Under the pieces are notes generated by a model. That model ran no database searches. It was not told the DNA's origin and worked only from the letters and a program-made list of their open reading frames with translations. From the NCBI RefSeq assembly GCF_036898095.1, contig NC_090759.1, forward strand, positions 19,361,777 through 19,425,776: a DNA stretch of 64,000 nt, in the 5' to 3' direction. Shown piece after piece: positions 21,448-33,951 of this stretch (position 1 is its first letter; the number at the start of each line of letters is the position of its first letter). The translations under genes were made by a program, and so were the position numbers. This DNA is from Palaemon carinicauda. Its lineage: Eukaryota; Arthropoda; Malacostraca; Decapoda; Palaemonidae.

Positions 21448-24056
21448 CCTGTTAACCGTCTCCGACGTCATATGCCGTCCTCCATTTTCTTTGCGCAACC
21501 GCACTTGACGGCATATGACGTCCACCACTTTAGAAGATACTTTCAAGGTGTCTTCGACGGCATATCACGCTCATACGTATAGAAAACGAAAGGAACATCG
21601 TCTGGTAACACCCTCACCAAATCTGGTAATCATTGGCAACTGCGTTCACTCGATACAACGTTTAGTAGAAGTGTTTTTTCAGTACGCATTTGGCGTTCGG
21701 CTGAGACGGGTCCCCTGTATTTTTCTCATCTCCCCGCTACCCTCCCCCCTACCCTTCACGATGAGCGCTTGTAAAAAAAATTACGCTATCAGAGGAGGAA
21801 ATACGATTTATGATTGAGGAAAGTACTGATGGAGAAGAAAGTACTGATGGTGAAGAGGAAATTCAAGATGAGAGTGATAGCTCCCCGTGCTCTAGTGAGA
21901 ATGAAGATGAATTTTCATCGAGTGATGACGAAAACGTTTTGCCGTCTGACTGGACGAGGAAAGGAAAGAGCAAGCTTCCCTTCACATTTCGTGGAGATAG
22001 TGGTGTAAAGTTCATCATCATAGATAAGGAAAATCCAATGGAATATTTTGCAAAATTTTTTGATGAAGTTATTGATTATCTCGTGACAGAAACTAACAGA
22101 TATGCAGGGGAATTTCTAGATGAAAATGGAGATAGATTATCCTCACAATCAAGAGTAAATAGGTGGTATGATACAGATGCGTGTGAAATGAAACTGTTTG
22201 TAGGCATACTTATTTTGCAGGGCATTGATTAAAAGTTAGAAAATTCAATGTATTTCACATCCTGTGAAAGTATTGCTACTCCTTTTTATCGGAAAGTGAT
22301 GAGTGGTCGCAGATTTGATTTGCTGCAAAAATTCCTGCATTCAGTAGACAAAGCAACCATAACAGATGGGCCTGGAAGAAAGACAGCTAAAATAAAACCG
22401 TTCACAGACCTTATTTTGAAGAAGTTTCGGGAAAATTATATTCCAAGAAAGAATATATCTATTGATGAGTCTCTGATGGGATGGAAGGGGAACCTCTCAT
22501 GGGTTCAATATATCCCAGCAAAGCGGAAAAGATTTGGTATAAAGTTTTTTGAACTTTGTGAAAGTAGCACTGGCTATATATGGAACTTTTGTATTTATTC
22601 AGGTAAAAACACAACATTTTTGGATAAATACAAGAATCTTCCTGTGACATCTAAAGTTGTTATGTCTCTTATGGATCCTCTTTTAGGAAAGGGATATTGT
22701 CTTTATACAGACAATTTTTATACTAGTCCTACACTCGCAGATATGCTTGTTGACAATGAAACTGAAACTGTTGGCACTCTGAGACTCACGAGAAAAGATG
22801 TGCCAGCATTTATAAAAAATGCTAAACTAAAAAAAGGTGAAACCGTAGCAGCATTCCGAAACAAATCAATGGTGTTGAAATGGAAAGACAAGAAAGACGT
22901 ATATGTTCTGAGTACTCTGCACGATGATTCCATGAAAATTGTAAAATCTAGGAGAGGACATGAAAAGTCTAAGCCAAAAGCAATTGAGGACTATAATAAC
23001 AATATGGGTGGTGTTGATTTATCAGATAATCTTATGGTACATTTTTCAACAGCAAGAAACAGGCTAAAAAAGTATTACAAGAAGGTATTTCGGCACATGC
23101 TAGACATGTGTCTCCTAAATGCTTCCATTACGTACAAAATGCTTGGTGGAAAGTTTCCAAGACGGGAGTTTATACTGAGGCTAGCTGAAAGAATGGTGTC
23201 TACATATGCAAGAAGAAATAAGGATGCAATAAGAAGACCAACAAGACTTGTTGCAAAGCCTTCATGCTTATTTGAAAGACATTTCCCTGAATATTGCCCT
23301 CCTACCGAAAAAAAGCAAAAACCACTAAGGAAATGTGCTCTTTGCAGGAAAAATGGCAAAAGGAAGGAAACATCCTACTGGTGTAAAGAATGTGATGTTG
23401 GTTTGTGTGCAGCACCATGTTTCAAAGAATGGCACACACAGGAATAAATAGAACTGGAATATGAAAGGAGCAAAGAGATGAATGTCCCCCTTTGTGTTTT
23501 TTTTTTTTCTTTTCTCTTCCTTGATGTTGGCTACCTCCCATAATTGGGGGAAAGTGACATGGTATATAGATAGAATAGGAATACAAAATAATAAATATGT
23601 TTTGTTCATGATTAAAATAAAAATGTTTATTTGCAATTTTCTTTATTTCCTCAGATATTTTCTACGTAATTTGTTCATTATTTCAACAATGACTGAATAT
23701 GTATATTTATGCCAAAAAAATAAGAAAATAAATACAAAAAATCATAAAAGAAAAGTAAACAAGTTCATAAGAAATGAATAATACAAAAATATAAGAAATC
23801 ATGCATTTTTTTTTTACCTAATTTCTTCATTATTTCAACAATAACTAAATGAGTATATTTACCAAAAAAAAAAAAATAAGAAAAGAAATAAAAAAAAATA
23901 ATAAAAAAAAAAAGTAAACAAGTTCATAAGAAATGAATAATAAAAAAAATGCATCAAGAAGATGAGACCGCACGGTCTAAGCTTAAGCGCCAATCCGCTG
24001 GATAGGGGGTGACGCTCACAAAGCGAAAACGGTCAGGGAGAGGGACGGTTAACAGG
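21448..24056 (+). mobile_element. piggyBac-superfamily DNA transposon
   Basis: TTAA target duplications at 21444-21447 and 24057-24060 flank terminal inverted repeats 'cctgttaaccgtc' and 'gacggttaacagg'. The element is 2,609 bp with one transposase frame in plus orientation. It sits in the 3' UTR of DIRS-A, so is younger than that insertion. A block near 23750 is repeated near 23910 in the 3' non-coding part ('aagttcataagaaatgaata'). Confidence 0.96.
21774..23447 (+). pseudogene. piggyBac transposase with one nonsense codon
   Basis: DDE transposase of the PGBD family. The open frame reads 'ITLSEEEIRFMIEES', an acidic Ser-rich N terminus, then the catalytic domain with three Asp positions: 'SIDESLMGWKG' (about 22462), 'YCLYTDNFYTS' (about 22707) and 'NMGGVDLSDNL' (about 23015). 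The C terminus has a Cys-rich finger ('CALCRK', 'WCKECDVGLC-APC'). One in-frame TAA at 22230-22232 breaks it after 'LQGID'. The first in-frame ATG is 21810, but the open frame extends upstream towards an ATG at 21761 that is one base out of frame across an A8 run. Otherwise undamaged, so recently active. Confidence 0.93.
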
Positions 24057-24343
24057 TTAAGGTATATCATGTTGAGCATTGTGTTAAGGAAGACACTATA
24101 GACTGTTCTATCTATACAGGTGACATCAAGTATAATAAACTGACACAAGTGCCAGGCATTCTTATATGCACAGTGTTCCTAGTAATAACAGCATACATAG
24201 TGAAATATTATATTTCCCTTTGAGTGGCTAATGTTTCCTTTTCAGGTGAAACTTATTTATTTTCTGTTATTACTGTTTATACTTTTATGCAGAATTGTTC
24301 AGCGTAAGATGTAATTGATAACAACCCTGATTTCTATTTTTGT

Positions 24344-24349
24344 AATAAA
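24344..24349 (+). terminator. DIRS-A poly(A) signal
   Basis: AATAAA in the 3' UTR of DIRS-A, at a position corresponding to the AATAAA of copies B and C. Marks the likely 3' end of the genomic RNA. Confidence 0.5.
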
Positions 24350-24869
24350 CAATAGAAGGAATCTTTGAGTCTCTTTCGCCTCAAATATTCAGAATTATGT
24401 ATAAATCAGAGCACCCTGGATTCTCTTAATATTTAAGGAAATATTGGGGAACTATGGTTTCTACCATTCCAAGCAAACAGGTAAAAACTGATTGTACTAA
24501 CTGTTTATCTTATTGATTTAAGGTTTCCTACATGTATACAAACCTGTCTGTCTCTTTATATCCAGACTTCGGAGGATTCAGTAACCTATACAGGACTATA
24601 CCATCTAAGTACAAATTATGCTTTACATATATAATGACACTAATATACATACTGTTTGCTAGATTGTTCCTTGAACTCACAATCCTCGGGATTTTTCCTA
24701 AAGTGTACCTAGACTTTTCCCTGTAGGAGCAGGAAGAACTGACATATTTTATGATCAGTTAATTGATGTATAACGGTAACATCAAGTGTCTCTGGTCCAG
24801 AAGACCAAATAGGAAATATTTATCTAGAGATAACGGCACTATTGAAAATGCACAGATACATTAATGCTC

Positions 24870-24985
24870 TGGTAAACTTCCATCAGTACGACATAGCCTG
24901 AGCCCAAAAAACGGATTTTGAGTGAGGCCAAAAATCTATTTTTGGGTGAGGTAGCCCTGTCGTCCTGATGGACCCACCCTCTTTT
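24870..24985 (+). repeat. DIRS-A internal complementary region
   Basis: Contains 'agcctgagcccaaaaaacgg', which is the reverse complement of the right element end joined head-to-tail to the left element end. This is the hallmark of DIRS1-type replication, in which this region templates circularisation of the two ends. Confidence 0.88.
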
Positions 24986-25050
24986 TAACAAAAGGATAAT
25001 GAATCCCTCCCTATGGTACTGTATCTGCAACACCTAGAGAGCTATGAAAA

Positions 25051-25430
25051 ATGGCTTGGTGGCGCCTCGCGGTGGCGATTCAGCGCACTATTTACAGTGC
25101 AGTAGGAGTGTCGAGAGCATCGCCTCTTTAATGACTCTCCTATATTCTTGCCACTTTTTCCCTTCCCTCCCGAAGCGAAAACGCTATTGGGGGTGTAGAT
25201 AGCTATGAGACGTGTCAAAAATACGTCCTCTGATATACGCGATATCCCTTTTATAATTTTAAGGGATATTCGCTCCAGGAGTTAGAATTCTGGATACCTT
25301 TGGTAAATTCTCTGGGATATATCACTGTAGTCATATATACCTAGGAAGCTACTAATGAAGGAACTTCCATCAGGACAACATGGCTACCTCACCCAAAAAT
25401 AGATTTTTCGCTACGCTCAAAATCCGTTTT
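25051..25430 (-). repeat. DIRS-A right inverted terminal repeat
   Basis: Reverse complement of 10264-10608 plus an outer extension 'acccaaaaatagattttt-cgct' and 'caaaatccgtttt' that has no counterpart on the left. The same asymmetric extension occurs in copies B and C. Confidence 0.9.
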
Positions 25431-25925
25431 CTAAATCTTGTGTGTTTACCTCTCAGCCTTTCATAAATCTTTCTTTCTAGTCTCTTTAGAATAAGCATAT
25501 TATATATTTTCATGAACTGACGCAAGTGTGATGCCTCTGTAATTATTGCAATAAGTCAGGTCTCCTTTTTTAGCCATTTTTACCAACACTCCTAATTCCC
25601 ATACATCAGGTTTTGCCTCTTCACCCCACATTCTACAAAATAATCTTGTAAGTATTCTGGGAGTCACTTTATTTCCGGCTAACATCATCTCAACAAGTTA
25701 TTCCATCGTATTCAGGGGTTTTCCATCTCCTGAGTTTTTAATGATAGCTTCGACTTCAAACAAGCACACACACACACATATATATATGTATATATCTATC
25801 TATCTATCTATATATATATATATATATATACATATATATCTATCTATATATATATATATATATAAATATATATATATATATGAATATATATATATATATA
25901 TATATATGAATATATATATATATGA

Positions 25926-25958
<33 letters not shown>

Positions 25959-25994
25959 TATCTATATATATCTATATATATATACATATATATC

Positions 25995-26041
<47 letters not shown>

Positions 26042-26134
26042 ATATATATATATATATATATACATATATTTATGTATATGTATATATATTTTTAAATATA
26101 TGTATATATATACATATATATGTATATATATCTG

Positions 26135-26165
<31 letters not shown>

Positions 26166-26345
26166 TTATATGTATGTATATGTATGTGTATATATATATA
26201 TATATATATGGCTAGACACCTTCTTTTTCTTATGTAAGGGAGATGTGTGTATGTATGTGTGGTTACATGCGTGTACTAAATGTTTTCCCCTCACATTTTC
26301 TCCCATGAAGCGGGTAGCGCCAGAAGAGTTCAGACTTTTATTTAA
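25431..26345. repeat. Segmental duplication copy S1, right part
   Basis: Continues the S1 alignment to 49730-50045 and, beyond the (TA)n array, to 63347-63480. Includes the 5' half of the LINE cut by DIRS-A (25437-25760, minus strand, '[18 protein letters not shown]') and a (TA)n array with interruptions (25769-26208). Ends exactly at a TTAA. Confidence 0.9.
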
Positions 26346-28709
26346 CCCTGGATAGGTACGGTGGGTCGTTTGCGACCCCGAGCGTCAAAAAAAAAACAGG
26401 TTTTTCTCACGTGACTCACCCCTGTGACTGAATTTGTGGGTGATCGACCTGCAGGAGGTGTCTCCCCTACACGCTCTAGTAGTGTCCAGATGTGCATTGC
26501 TGTAGCTGTACTCCTTCCCCGATTTCTGAGACGCGTCGGGGTCGTTCGCGTCCGAGTTTACCCTTCTGAGGTAGTTTGCATAATTATCAAAGTTATTACG
26601 TATTATGAAATTGTCGTAGAATGGTGCAACTTGTATAGGTTATCAGTTGTGGAAAGTCTTGGTGGATTGTTTGGCTACCATGTGCATGTTTTTTTTTTTA
26701 GTTAAAATGTCGTTCATCACCACGAGGACCATTTTACCGCGAGTGCCCTTTTTTCATTTTTTTTCATTTTTTTGCCAAGTCATTTTTCCGTAAGATATTG
26801 CCAAATAGTGTCGTAAAACTTTTGCTTGTTTAGTGTTGGAAAGTGTGTCTAGATGATCTGGCTACCCATGCATGACTTTGTTTTTGTCAGATACGACGTA
26901 GTTATTGGTATATTGGGTATTTAACTGCGGTTACCAATTTCTGTTTTTTTTTCAATATTTGTAAAAATTACTACGTAGTAAGGAATTGCCGTATATTATT
27001 CATTTTTTTTTCATGTTTATGTGTTAGAAAGTGTGCCTTGATGGTTGAGCTAACAGGTGCATGTCTTTTTTTTTATATGAGATGTCGTATATTAGAATGT
27101 CGGGCATTTTACCGCGAGTGTCCCTTTTTAATTTTTTTAAATTTTTTTGCCAAGTCATTTTTCCGTAAGATATTGCGAAATAGTGTCGTAAAACTTTTGC
27201 TTTTTTAATGTTGGAAAGTGTGTCTAGATGATCTGGCTACCCATGCGTGATTTTGTTTTTGTCAGATACGACGTAGTTATTGGTATATTGGGTATTTAAC
27301 TGCGGTTGCCAATTTCTGTTTTTTTTTCAATATTTGTAAAAATTTACTACGTAGTAAGGAATTGCCGTATATTATTGATTTTTTTTTCATGTTTATGTGT
27401 TAGAAAGTGTGCCTTGATGGTTGGGCTAACACGTGCATGTCTTTTTTTTTTTATCTGAGATGCCGTATATTAGAATGTTGGGCATTTTTCCGCGAGTGCC
27501 CCTTTTTATTTGTTTTGCATTTTTTTGCTTAGTCATGTTACCGTAAGGAATTGGCAAGTAGTGGTCGCAAAACTTATATTTTTATAGTGTTGGAAAGTGT
27601 TTCTAGATGATCTGGCTACCCATGCCTATTTTTTTTTTAGCCAGATATGGCGTATATATAAGTATGTGTTCGATTTTCCTGTGATTGCCATTTTTTCGTT
27701 TTTTCCCATTTCTTTCAAAATTACTACGTACTAAGGAACTATCACAGAGTAATATTTCATTTATATGTTTATTTGTCGGAAAATATGCCTTGATGGTTTG
27801 CCTAGCACGTGGCTGAAATTTTTTTTTTCTGAAATGCCGTATATTAGAATGGCCATTTTTCCACGAGTGCCCCTTTTTATTTGTTTTGCATTTTTTTGCT
27901 TAGTCATGTTACCGTAAGGAATTGGCAAGTAGTGTCGCAAAACTTATATTTTTATAGTGTTGGAAAGTGTTTCTAGATGATCTGGCTACCCATGCCTATC
28001 TTTTTTTTAGCCAGATATGGCGTATATATAGGTATGTGTTCGATTTTCCGGTGATTGCCATTTTTTCGTTTTTTCCCAATTCTTTCAAAATTACTACGTA
28101 CTAAGGAACTATCACAGAGTAATGATTCCTCTAGATGTTTATTTGTCGGAAATTTTGTTTACTTTTTTTTTGATTGAATATCATCAAATTTTTTTAGCTA
28201 AAATATTGTTTTACATTTTTTTTTTTCGATTTTATTTCCCTTAAAAAAATTTTTTTGGGTCAGAATTTTAATTTTATAGTCGGAAAATAATCGACAATTA
28301 TCCAGCAACCCACCATACAATTTTTATGCATATCCAATAATAATTATATTAGTAAATAACACCTTGAAATTGACATACCCTTCCTACATTTCAAGTGGCA
28401 GATTAGGGAGTCTGAGTCAGTGTGGTTGGCGGCCATTTTGTGGACATATCCGAAGCGTAAGCTGCCCTATCTATATATATTCTTGTTCCCTATAGAATTT
28501 GTGATATTTTGGTATATTTTTACCTGCATAAATATCATATTATATATTAAATATATGTATTTTTTTACGAAATTTCCAAGTACTCAAAAAATTACCTTTA
28601 GATATGGCCCCTGATATAAATGTAATTTACAAAATAATGAAGATTTTTTTACATATTTCTATTTTAGGATAACATATGTTTATTCCCTAAAAAAATTAGC
28701 CACTTCCTA
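26346..28709. mobile_element. Putative piggyBac-like element end with tandem array
   Basis: S1 and S2 match up to TTAA (26342-26345 and 63477-63480), then diverge abruptly. The inserted sequence starts 'ccctggataggtacgg' and has an inverted repeat 'gggtcgtttgcgaccc'. A start of CCCT at TTAA fits a piggyBac-type terminus. No transposase is seen. About 26707-28160 is a tandem array of four units of about 370 bp. The far end is not found; it may lie in the gap. Confidence 0.6.
26707..28160. repeat. Tandem array, four units of about 370 bp
   Basis: Units start near 26707, 27077, 27459 and 27832. Each carries 'ccgcgagtg-ccc', a T-rich spacer, 'aatagtgtcg-aaaactt', 'gatctggctacccatgc' and 'actacgtactaagga'-like blocks. 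Units 1-2 and units 3-4 are more alike within pairs, which suggests two rounds of doubling. Confidence 0.85.
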
Positions 28710-29209
28710 NNNNNNNNNNNNNNNNNNNNNNNNNNNNNNNNNNNNNNNNNNNNNNNNNNNNNNNNNNNNNNNNNNNNNNNNNNNNNNNNNNNNNNNNNNN
28801 NNNNNNNNNNNNNNNNNNNNNNNNNNNNNNNNNNNNNNNNNNNNNNNNNNNNNNNNNNNNNNNNNNNNNNNNNNNNNNNNNNNNNNNNNNNNNNNNNNNN
28901 NNNNNNNNNNNNNNNNNNNNNNNNNNNNNNNNNNNNNNNNNNNNNNNNNNNNNNNNNNNNNNNNNNNNNNNNNNNNNNNNNNNNNNNNNNNNNNNNNNNN
29001 NNNNNNNNNNNNNNNNNNNNNNNNNNNNNNNNNNNNNNNNNNNNNNNNNNNNNNNNNNNNNNNNNNNNNNNNNNNNNNNNNNNNNNNNNNNNNNNNNNNN
29101 NNNNNNNNNNNNNNNNNNNNNNNNNNNNNNNNNNNNNNNNNNNNNNNNNNNNNNNNNNNNNNNNNNNNNNNNNNNNNNNNNNNNNNNNNNNNNNNNNNNN
29201 NNNNNNNNN
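28710..29209. other. Assembly gap of 500 N
   Basis: Exactly 500 undetermined bases, the usual placeholder length. It hides most of the RT, RNase H and recombinase of DIRS-D, or truncates that element. True size unknown. Confidence 0.99.
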
Positions 29210-30100
29210 TCAGTCTCCTCCTTGGAGGCCGGTTCGGTCTTAAGTCGGACGTAACAGTCCGGGTAAGCTTCGAAGTTCGGGAAGCATTCCACTTCTTCCA
29301 GGAGGATAGACCCAAGCTTGTTGTTTATGAAAATCTTGCCAGTAGTGATTGGCATATGCTCGGCGTATCTCCAAGGGTTAGACTCCGAGCAGGAAGGAAG
29401 ATCCTTAACCGAGATCTTCTTCGGTTGCCTCAATTCCAAGAAACGACTTGTAATCTGGGCGGAATGCTTATTAAGCTTCTCGTCCATTAAGGCCACCGAT
29501 ACCCGAATGGCATCTTCGGTGGCAGGCAGCACAGGCTGCAGTGCGGCGGAGGTAGAGTGGACTGGCTCCTCGGTCACTACAGGAGCTGCCGGAGGTGGAG
29601 GGGCGGCCTCGCCCTCCGAATCAGGGTATTCCACCTGATCCTCTTCATCCTCCGGATCCTCGCCCATGAGGGTCCTTTCGGTGTCGTCGGACGAGTCCGA
29701 CATCTTCTCCACCTCGTCTAGACTACACTTGCTAAGCGTAGTCTCGATGTCCGGTTCAACGTTCACTTGAACCAGTGGGATCTGATCCTGGGGGATCACA
29801 GAGTCTTCCGACGCTTTCGGAAAAAGGGTGGCCCTCATCTTCTCGTTGGGGAGCGTTTTTCTGGAAACCGCGCACCCACCTGCGCAGTTTCTCTCGAGCA
29901 TTGTCCCTGGCTTCTAAGGACGGGGGGTTGTCAAATCCCTCGTCGAGGAGGCCTTTACAGACTGGGCAGGAGACTGGATCCCAGTATTTGAGATTGCCCT
30001 TCTTTGCAGTGCAAGGGACGTGCGTCCGACACGCACCATGCCCGTAAAAGTCTGGGCGGCGGACCAAGCAGAAGGGGCTTTCGCATTTCACATACTCCTC
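29210..30100 (-). pseudogene. DIRS-D gag, partial
   Basis: Opens at an acceptor on the minus strand ('ctttcttttacag' ending at 30101). The N-terminal cluster reads 'KCESPFCLV', 'FYGHGACRTHVPC' and 'WDPVSCPVCKG', then 'WVRGFQKN', where the frame breaks (about 29870). A second frame carries an acidic segment, a Pro/Ala-rich segment, 'KKISVKDLPSCSESNPWRYA' and 'CYVRLKTEPASKEET', where the gap cuts it. No in-frame ATG precedes the Cys/His cluster. Confidence 0.82.
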
Positions 30101-30201
30101 CTGTAAAAGAAAGAGAACATGAGTACATGGAAAGAGAGTCATGACTTACATTACTCTTAAATTAAGATTCTTACATTAAGATTCCTTAAACTAATTCTTA
30201 A

Positions 30202-30723
30202 GGGGACCGTCCATGGGGTATTGACATAACTTTCAGAAATCAAAAATCATTTTATTGCTTCTATGTATGCATAAACATGTCGTACATACTCCCCAGAAGT
30301 TTCAGCCAATTATTTTTACAAATAACGAAGATATAGAGGTTTTTAAATGATGACGTCATCCTTACTGTGTCGTCTGCATATCCATAGCGATTTTTCACTT
30401 ATATTTCGAACTATCGTACGTCTGGCAGAAATGGAAGGCATTGGTAGAGTGTAGATGAACGAAATCTACTCCTAAAATAACAGAAGCCAAAGTTTCCAAA
30501 GATGTATAAAAGTTATAATGCATGCGTTTGTTTCCTTGAAGTTCGTATGTACATTGTGTTTCCACAACGCCCTCAGGAACATTATAGCAAGGCTAATGTT
30601 ACCCAAGGTTATAGAAAGAACAAATAGTCAATCATTTTTCCAAACAATGAAGATATAGCAGTCTTTAAATGATTACGTCATCCTTATGGTGTCGTCTGTA
30701 TGACTGAGTTTGACAGATGCGCA

Positions 30724-30798
<75 letters not shown>

Positions 30799-30831
30799 AA
30801 TTATTTACCACTGCCATTTATACAGATACTT

Positions 30832-30883
<52 letters not shown>

Positions 30884-30993
30884 AATTATTTAAAACTCCC
30901 ATTTATACAAATACTATAATAAAAATGTTCAACTCTCTCTCTCTTTCTCTCTCTCAATTTGAACTGCCATCTACATCAGCCAAATGCTTTCAT

Positions 30994-31069
<76 letters not shown>

Positions 31070-32033
31070 GTTTCGAAATCTCGTACTTCTGGCAGAAATG
31101 AAAGGCATTGGTAGAGGGTAGGTGAATGAAAACTACCAGCTACGAAAACATCAGCAAAGTTTCCAAAGACATAGAAATTATAATGCATGTGTTTATTTAC
31201 TTGAAGTTCGTATGTTGATTGTGCTTTCACAACGTCCTCTGGAATTTTATAGCAATGCTAATGTTACATAAGGTGATAGAAAGAACAAAAAGTAAGTGGA
31301 GAACAAGAAAAAAGAACCAAAAAAGAGGGAAACGTGGATAAGAGTACAAAGCTGAAACCTGCTAACTAAACACTGGCAACAATTAGAGATCGCTGGCAAC
31401 TCATAACATAGGAATAGCAAACTGAGGGTTCAAATACCTCGTTTAGGGTGCATTTATGTAGGAATAAACAATAAAAGTTATCATAATAATATTATCTTGA
31501 TTTCTTTTAGAAAAGAAGCGAAAGTTTGCTGCAAATCTTTGGGAGCTCATAACTCAAAAACATACTTATTCCCAGTTAGGTACATTTTTCTCACTTATTT
31601 GTTGTTCGATATTAGAGAAAAAGATATCGTTGAAAAGAACAATAAAAATCCCACAATTCTGTCAGACAAAATTTTGATTTTCTTTTTACATTTTTTTTTC
31701 ACGATTATTTTCCGTCTAGACGAGGAAAAAAAATAAAAATTCATTAAAAAAAAAAATAGAATAGAAAATAAAAATTCTGTCTGACAGAATTGTTCGGTTG
31801 TAGAGTAGTTTTTGTGGTATAAGTTTCAATACACTTGGTATTATAGTAGTGGGGAAAAATGTACCTAAATATTTTTTTCAAATCATGATTTTTGCTAATA
31901 AATCCAAAAGTTTTTGATCAAATGACTTGAAATTTTTATATGAAGAAGGTATTATATATGTCTAAAACATATATTGAAATTGTGTAATTTGGATCATTAG
32001 AAAAAAAAATGGCGGACATGGCGGACGGTCCCT
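30202..32033. mobile_element. TTAA-flanked non-autonomous element (MITE-like)
   Basis: TTAA at 30198-30201 and 32034-32037 flank inverted ends 'ggggaccgtcc' and 'ggacggtccct' (one mismatch). The 1.83-kb body has no transposase, three (CT)n arrays (about 30726-30796, 30837-30882, 30996-31067) and two diverged direct copies of a block (about 30415-30640 and 31075-31290). Target choice and ends suggest piggyBac-type mobilisation. It interrupts the DIRS-D leader. A different TIR from the element at 21448-24056. Confidence 0.78.
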
Positions 32034-33951
32034 TTAACTTAGAATTGTGTCATGTGAGCTCCGGACAGGTGAGCTAGAAAAGAAGTAGGAAGACACATAC
32101 TTGTGAATCCCGTCCAGCCAGGTACCGTGACCTTTTCTGCTGGCAATTCCTTAAAACCTGAGGTTATAGGAGAGGGAATGGTAGCCTATCCCTATGGGGA
32201 AGCCAGCCTAGGCTTCCTTATAAAGGAATTGTCTGCAGGGTAGAGGAGGTCTGAGATCACTCAGAACTTAGATAAAGGAGGGGAAAAGGATAAACCCCTC
32301 AATATTGGGAAGGTCCCGGTAAGAAACTGCACTGAGAAGCACAGAGTATGCTGGAAATTTGTATGGTATACTCATATAGCTCAGAGACTGTCTTCAGGGT
32401 ATGAGATAGCAAAGAAGATCAGTCTGGCTATATGGATGTATAGGTCGACTGCTGGCACGGGGCCGGCAGCCGGGGGGTAGGGGTGCTTGTCCCTGGAAGC
32501 CGTGTCGCTTTGCCACCAAGCCGGAGGCCTGGTCCGGCGGGGTGAATCCGTCAAGGCTATGCTCTAAGTAGCAGAGAGGTAGAAAACACTTATAGGGGCG
32601 ACCGCCGGCAGGGCGGAGGCCTCCGCGGCTGCCGGCGATGGTGAACCTACTGGGTACATAAGATGGAAGGTGTCTGAGAAGCCGGCGGCAGCGGCGGTGG
32701 TCGCCGGCAGCGATGGCGGACGCCGGCAGCCGGCAGGCTAGCGCCATGGATGGAACTCAGACCGGAAGTCCTATGAAGTAGGAAGGTCACCGGGTGTGCT
32801 GATGACTGCGGCGGCAAGGGGCGGCAGCCCCCGGTAGCCAGCAGGGTGTTGCCTTGGGTAAACCTGAGATAGGAAGGTCCTATATAGTAGGAAGTTACCT
32901 GACATGCCGGTGGCGGCAGTGGACCAGCACCATGATAGGAGAGAGAAAGAGGAGGGAAGGAGGAAGGGTAATGTCCGATACCCAACCGGCTTTCCTCCGG
33001 AAGGAGTGTACTCATGATAGGGGTGGGGGACCTTATCATCCCATGGCAGGGAGCCAGCAGACGGCTGGGTGCCCAAGGTAATCCAAGGGAGGATCAGAGA
33101 ACACTCTAGACATGAGGGGGGAAGGTGATCTTCTGCTGGAAGGGCGACCGGTAACACAACCCCATAGTTCGACAATAAGGGGGAAGTGTAGCAGAGCAGC
33201 CACCCAGGCAGGAGAGCGCAGCTTAACCTACCATTCTCCCAGAGGGGGAATTGTAGGACAGCAGACAGAGGTGTGAAGGCAAGCTGACACAAAGAATAGA
33301 GTGGGGTAGGGGGAGGGATGATGGGGGCTGAAGGGATCGTGACCCTAAAGCTCCCAGAGTGTGGGGGAATATGTTTTCTATACTACCCAGGTAGGAGAGA
33401 GGCACTCTCCAACCCTAGGGTAGGTTAGCTCAGAGTAAGAACAGAACTGGTGTACTGTCCTAAACTATAATAAAACAGAAACCCCCAAGGCATAACCCTA
33501 AACCAGGAGATCTCCTCCTAGATTAGGTAAGGCTGGGGAAGTATCGCTAGGCTACAGGAGGAAGGGACAAGTCCCAACCAAGAGCAGTCTAGGGGGGAAG
33601 GGCTAGGCCCACCCCACCTTCAGTCTCAGTCGATACCCCATGGGAAAGACGTTCCTTAGGGGTGGACTGGGATGAACGATAAATACTCTGGAGTTCTGGC
33701 TGAAATCCCCCCATACACTATGGGAGGGAAGAGGGAATAACTACCTAACCTTACCTACCCGAAGTGTTTCGGGTAAGGGGCTACGAAAGGCAAGGCTACC
33801 CAGAGGGAGGACATAGGGTAAGGGAGATAAGGAAGCATACAAGGATCCCAGCTTTGAGTTAGGTATGGCCTAGTTGGACCAGGCACCGTTCCCTGTATGG
33901 TTCCCCGAAGGCGAAAATATGTGCAACGTGGAATCTTGTATATGTTTTTTT

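Larger units (their letters stand above)
10264..25430 (+). mobile_element. DIRS-like retrotransposon A
   Basis: Bounded on the left by a T-run then 'gggctcaggcc' and on the right by 'caaaatccgtttt'; the empty site is visible in S2 around 49721-49735 ('ctacctttactaaatc'). Contents in order: left inverted repeat, leader, gag, RT-RNase H, tyrosine recombinase, poly(A) signal, internal complementary region, right inverted repeat. Total 15.2 kb; removing the piggyBac insertion and the internal duplication leaves about 8.9 kb, matching copy C. The left end sits inside a dead LINE. No target-site duplication beyond shared T's, as expected for recombinase-mediated integration. Non-autonomous now. Confidence 0.92.

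Noticed and set aside
25741..26355. Long YIYIYI reading frames over (TA)n arrays, here and at 1891-2246, 4700-5876, 49998-51011 and 63088-63679
   Set aside because: Pure by-product of TATA dinucleotide repeats being open in several frames on both strands; no protein is supported.
26700..28200. CRISPR-like array
   Set aside because: Units of about 370 bp, head-to-tail and without short repeat-spacer structure; eukaryotic context. It is a tandem satellite-like array.
28696..29901. A 401-residue minus-strand frame running through the N gap
   Set aside because: Only about the first 230 residues are sequence (DIRS-D gag); the rest is undetermined bases and has no meaning.
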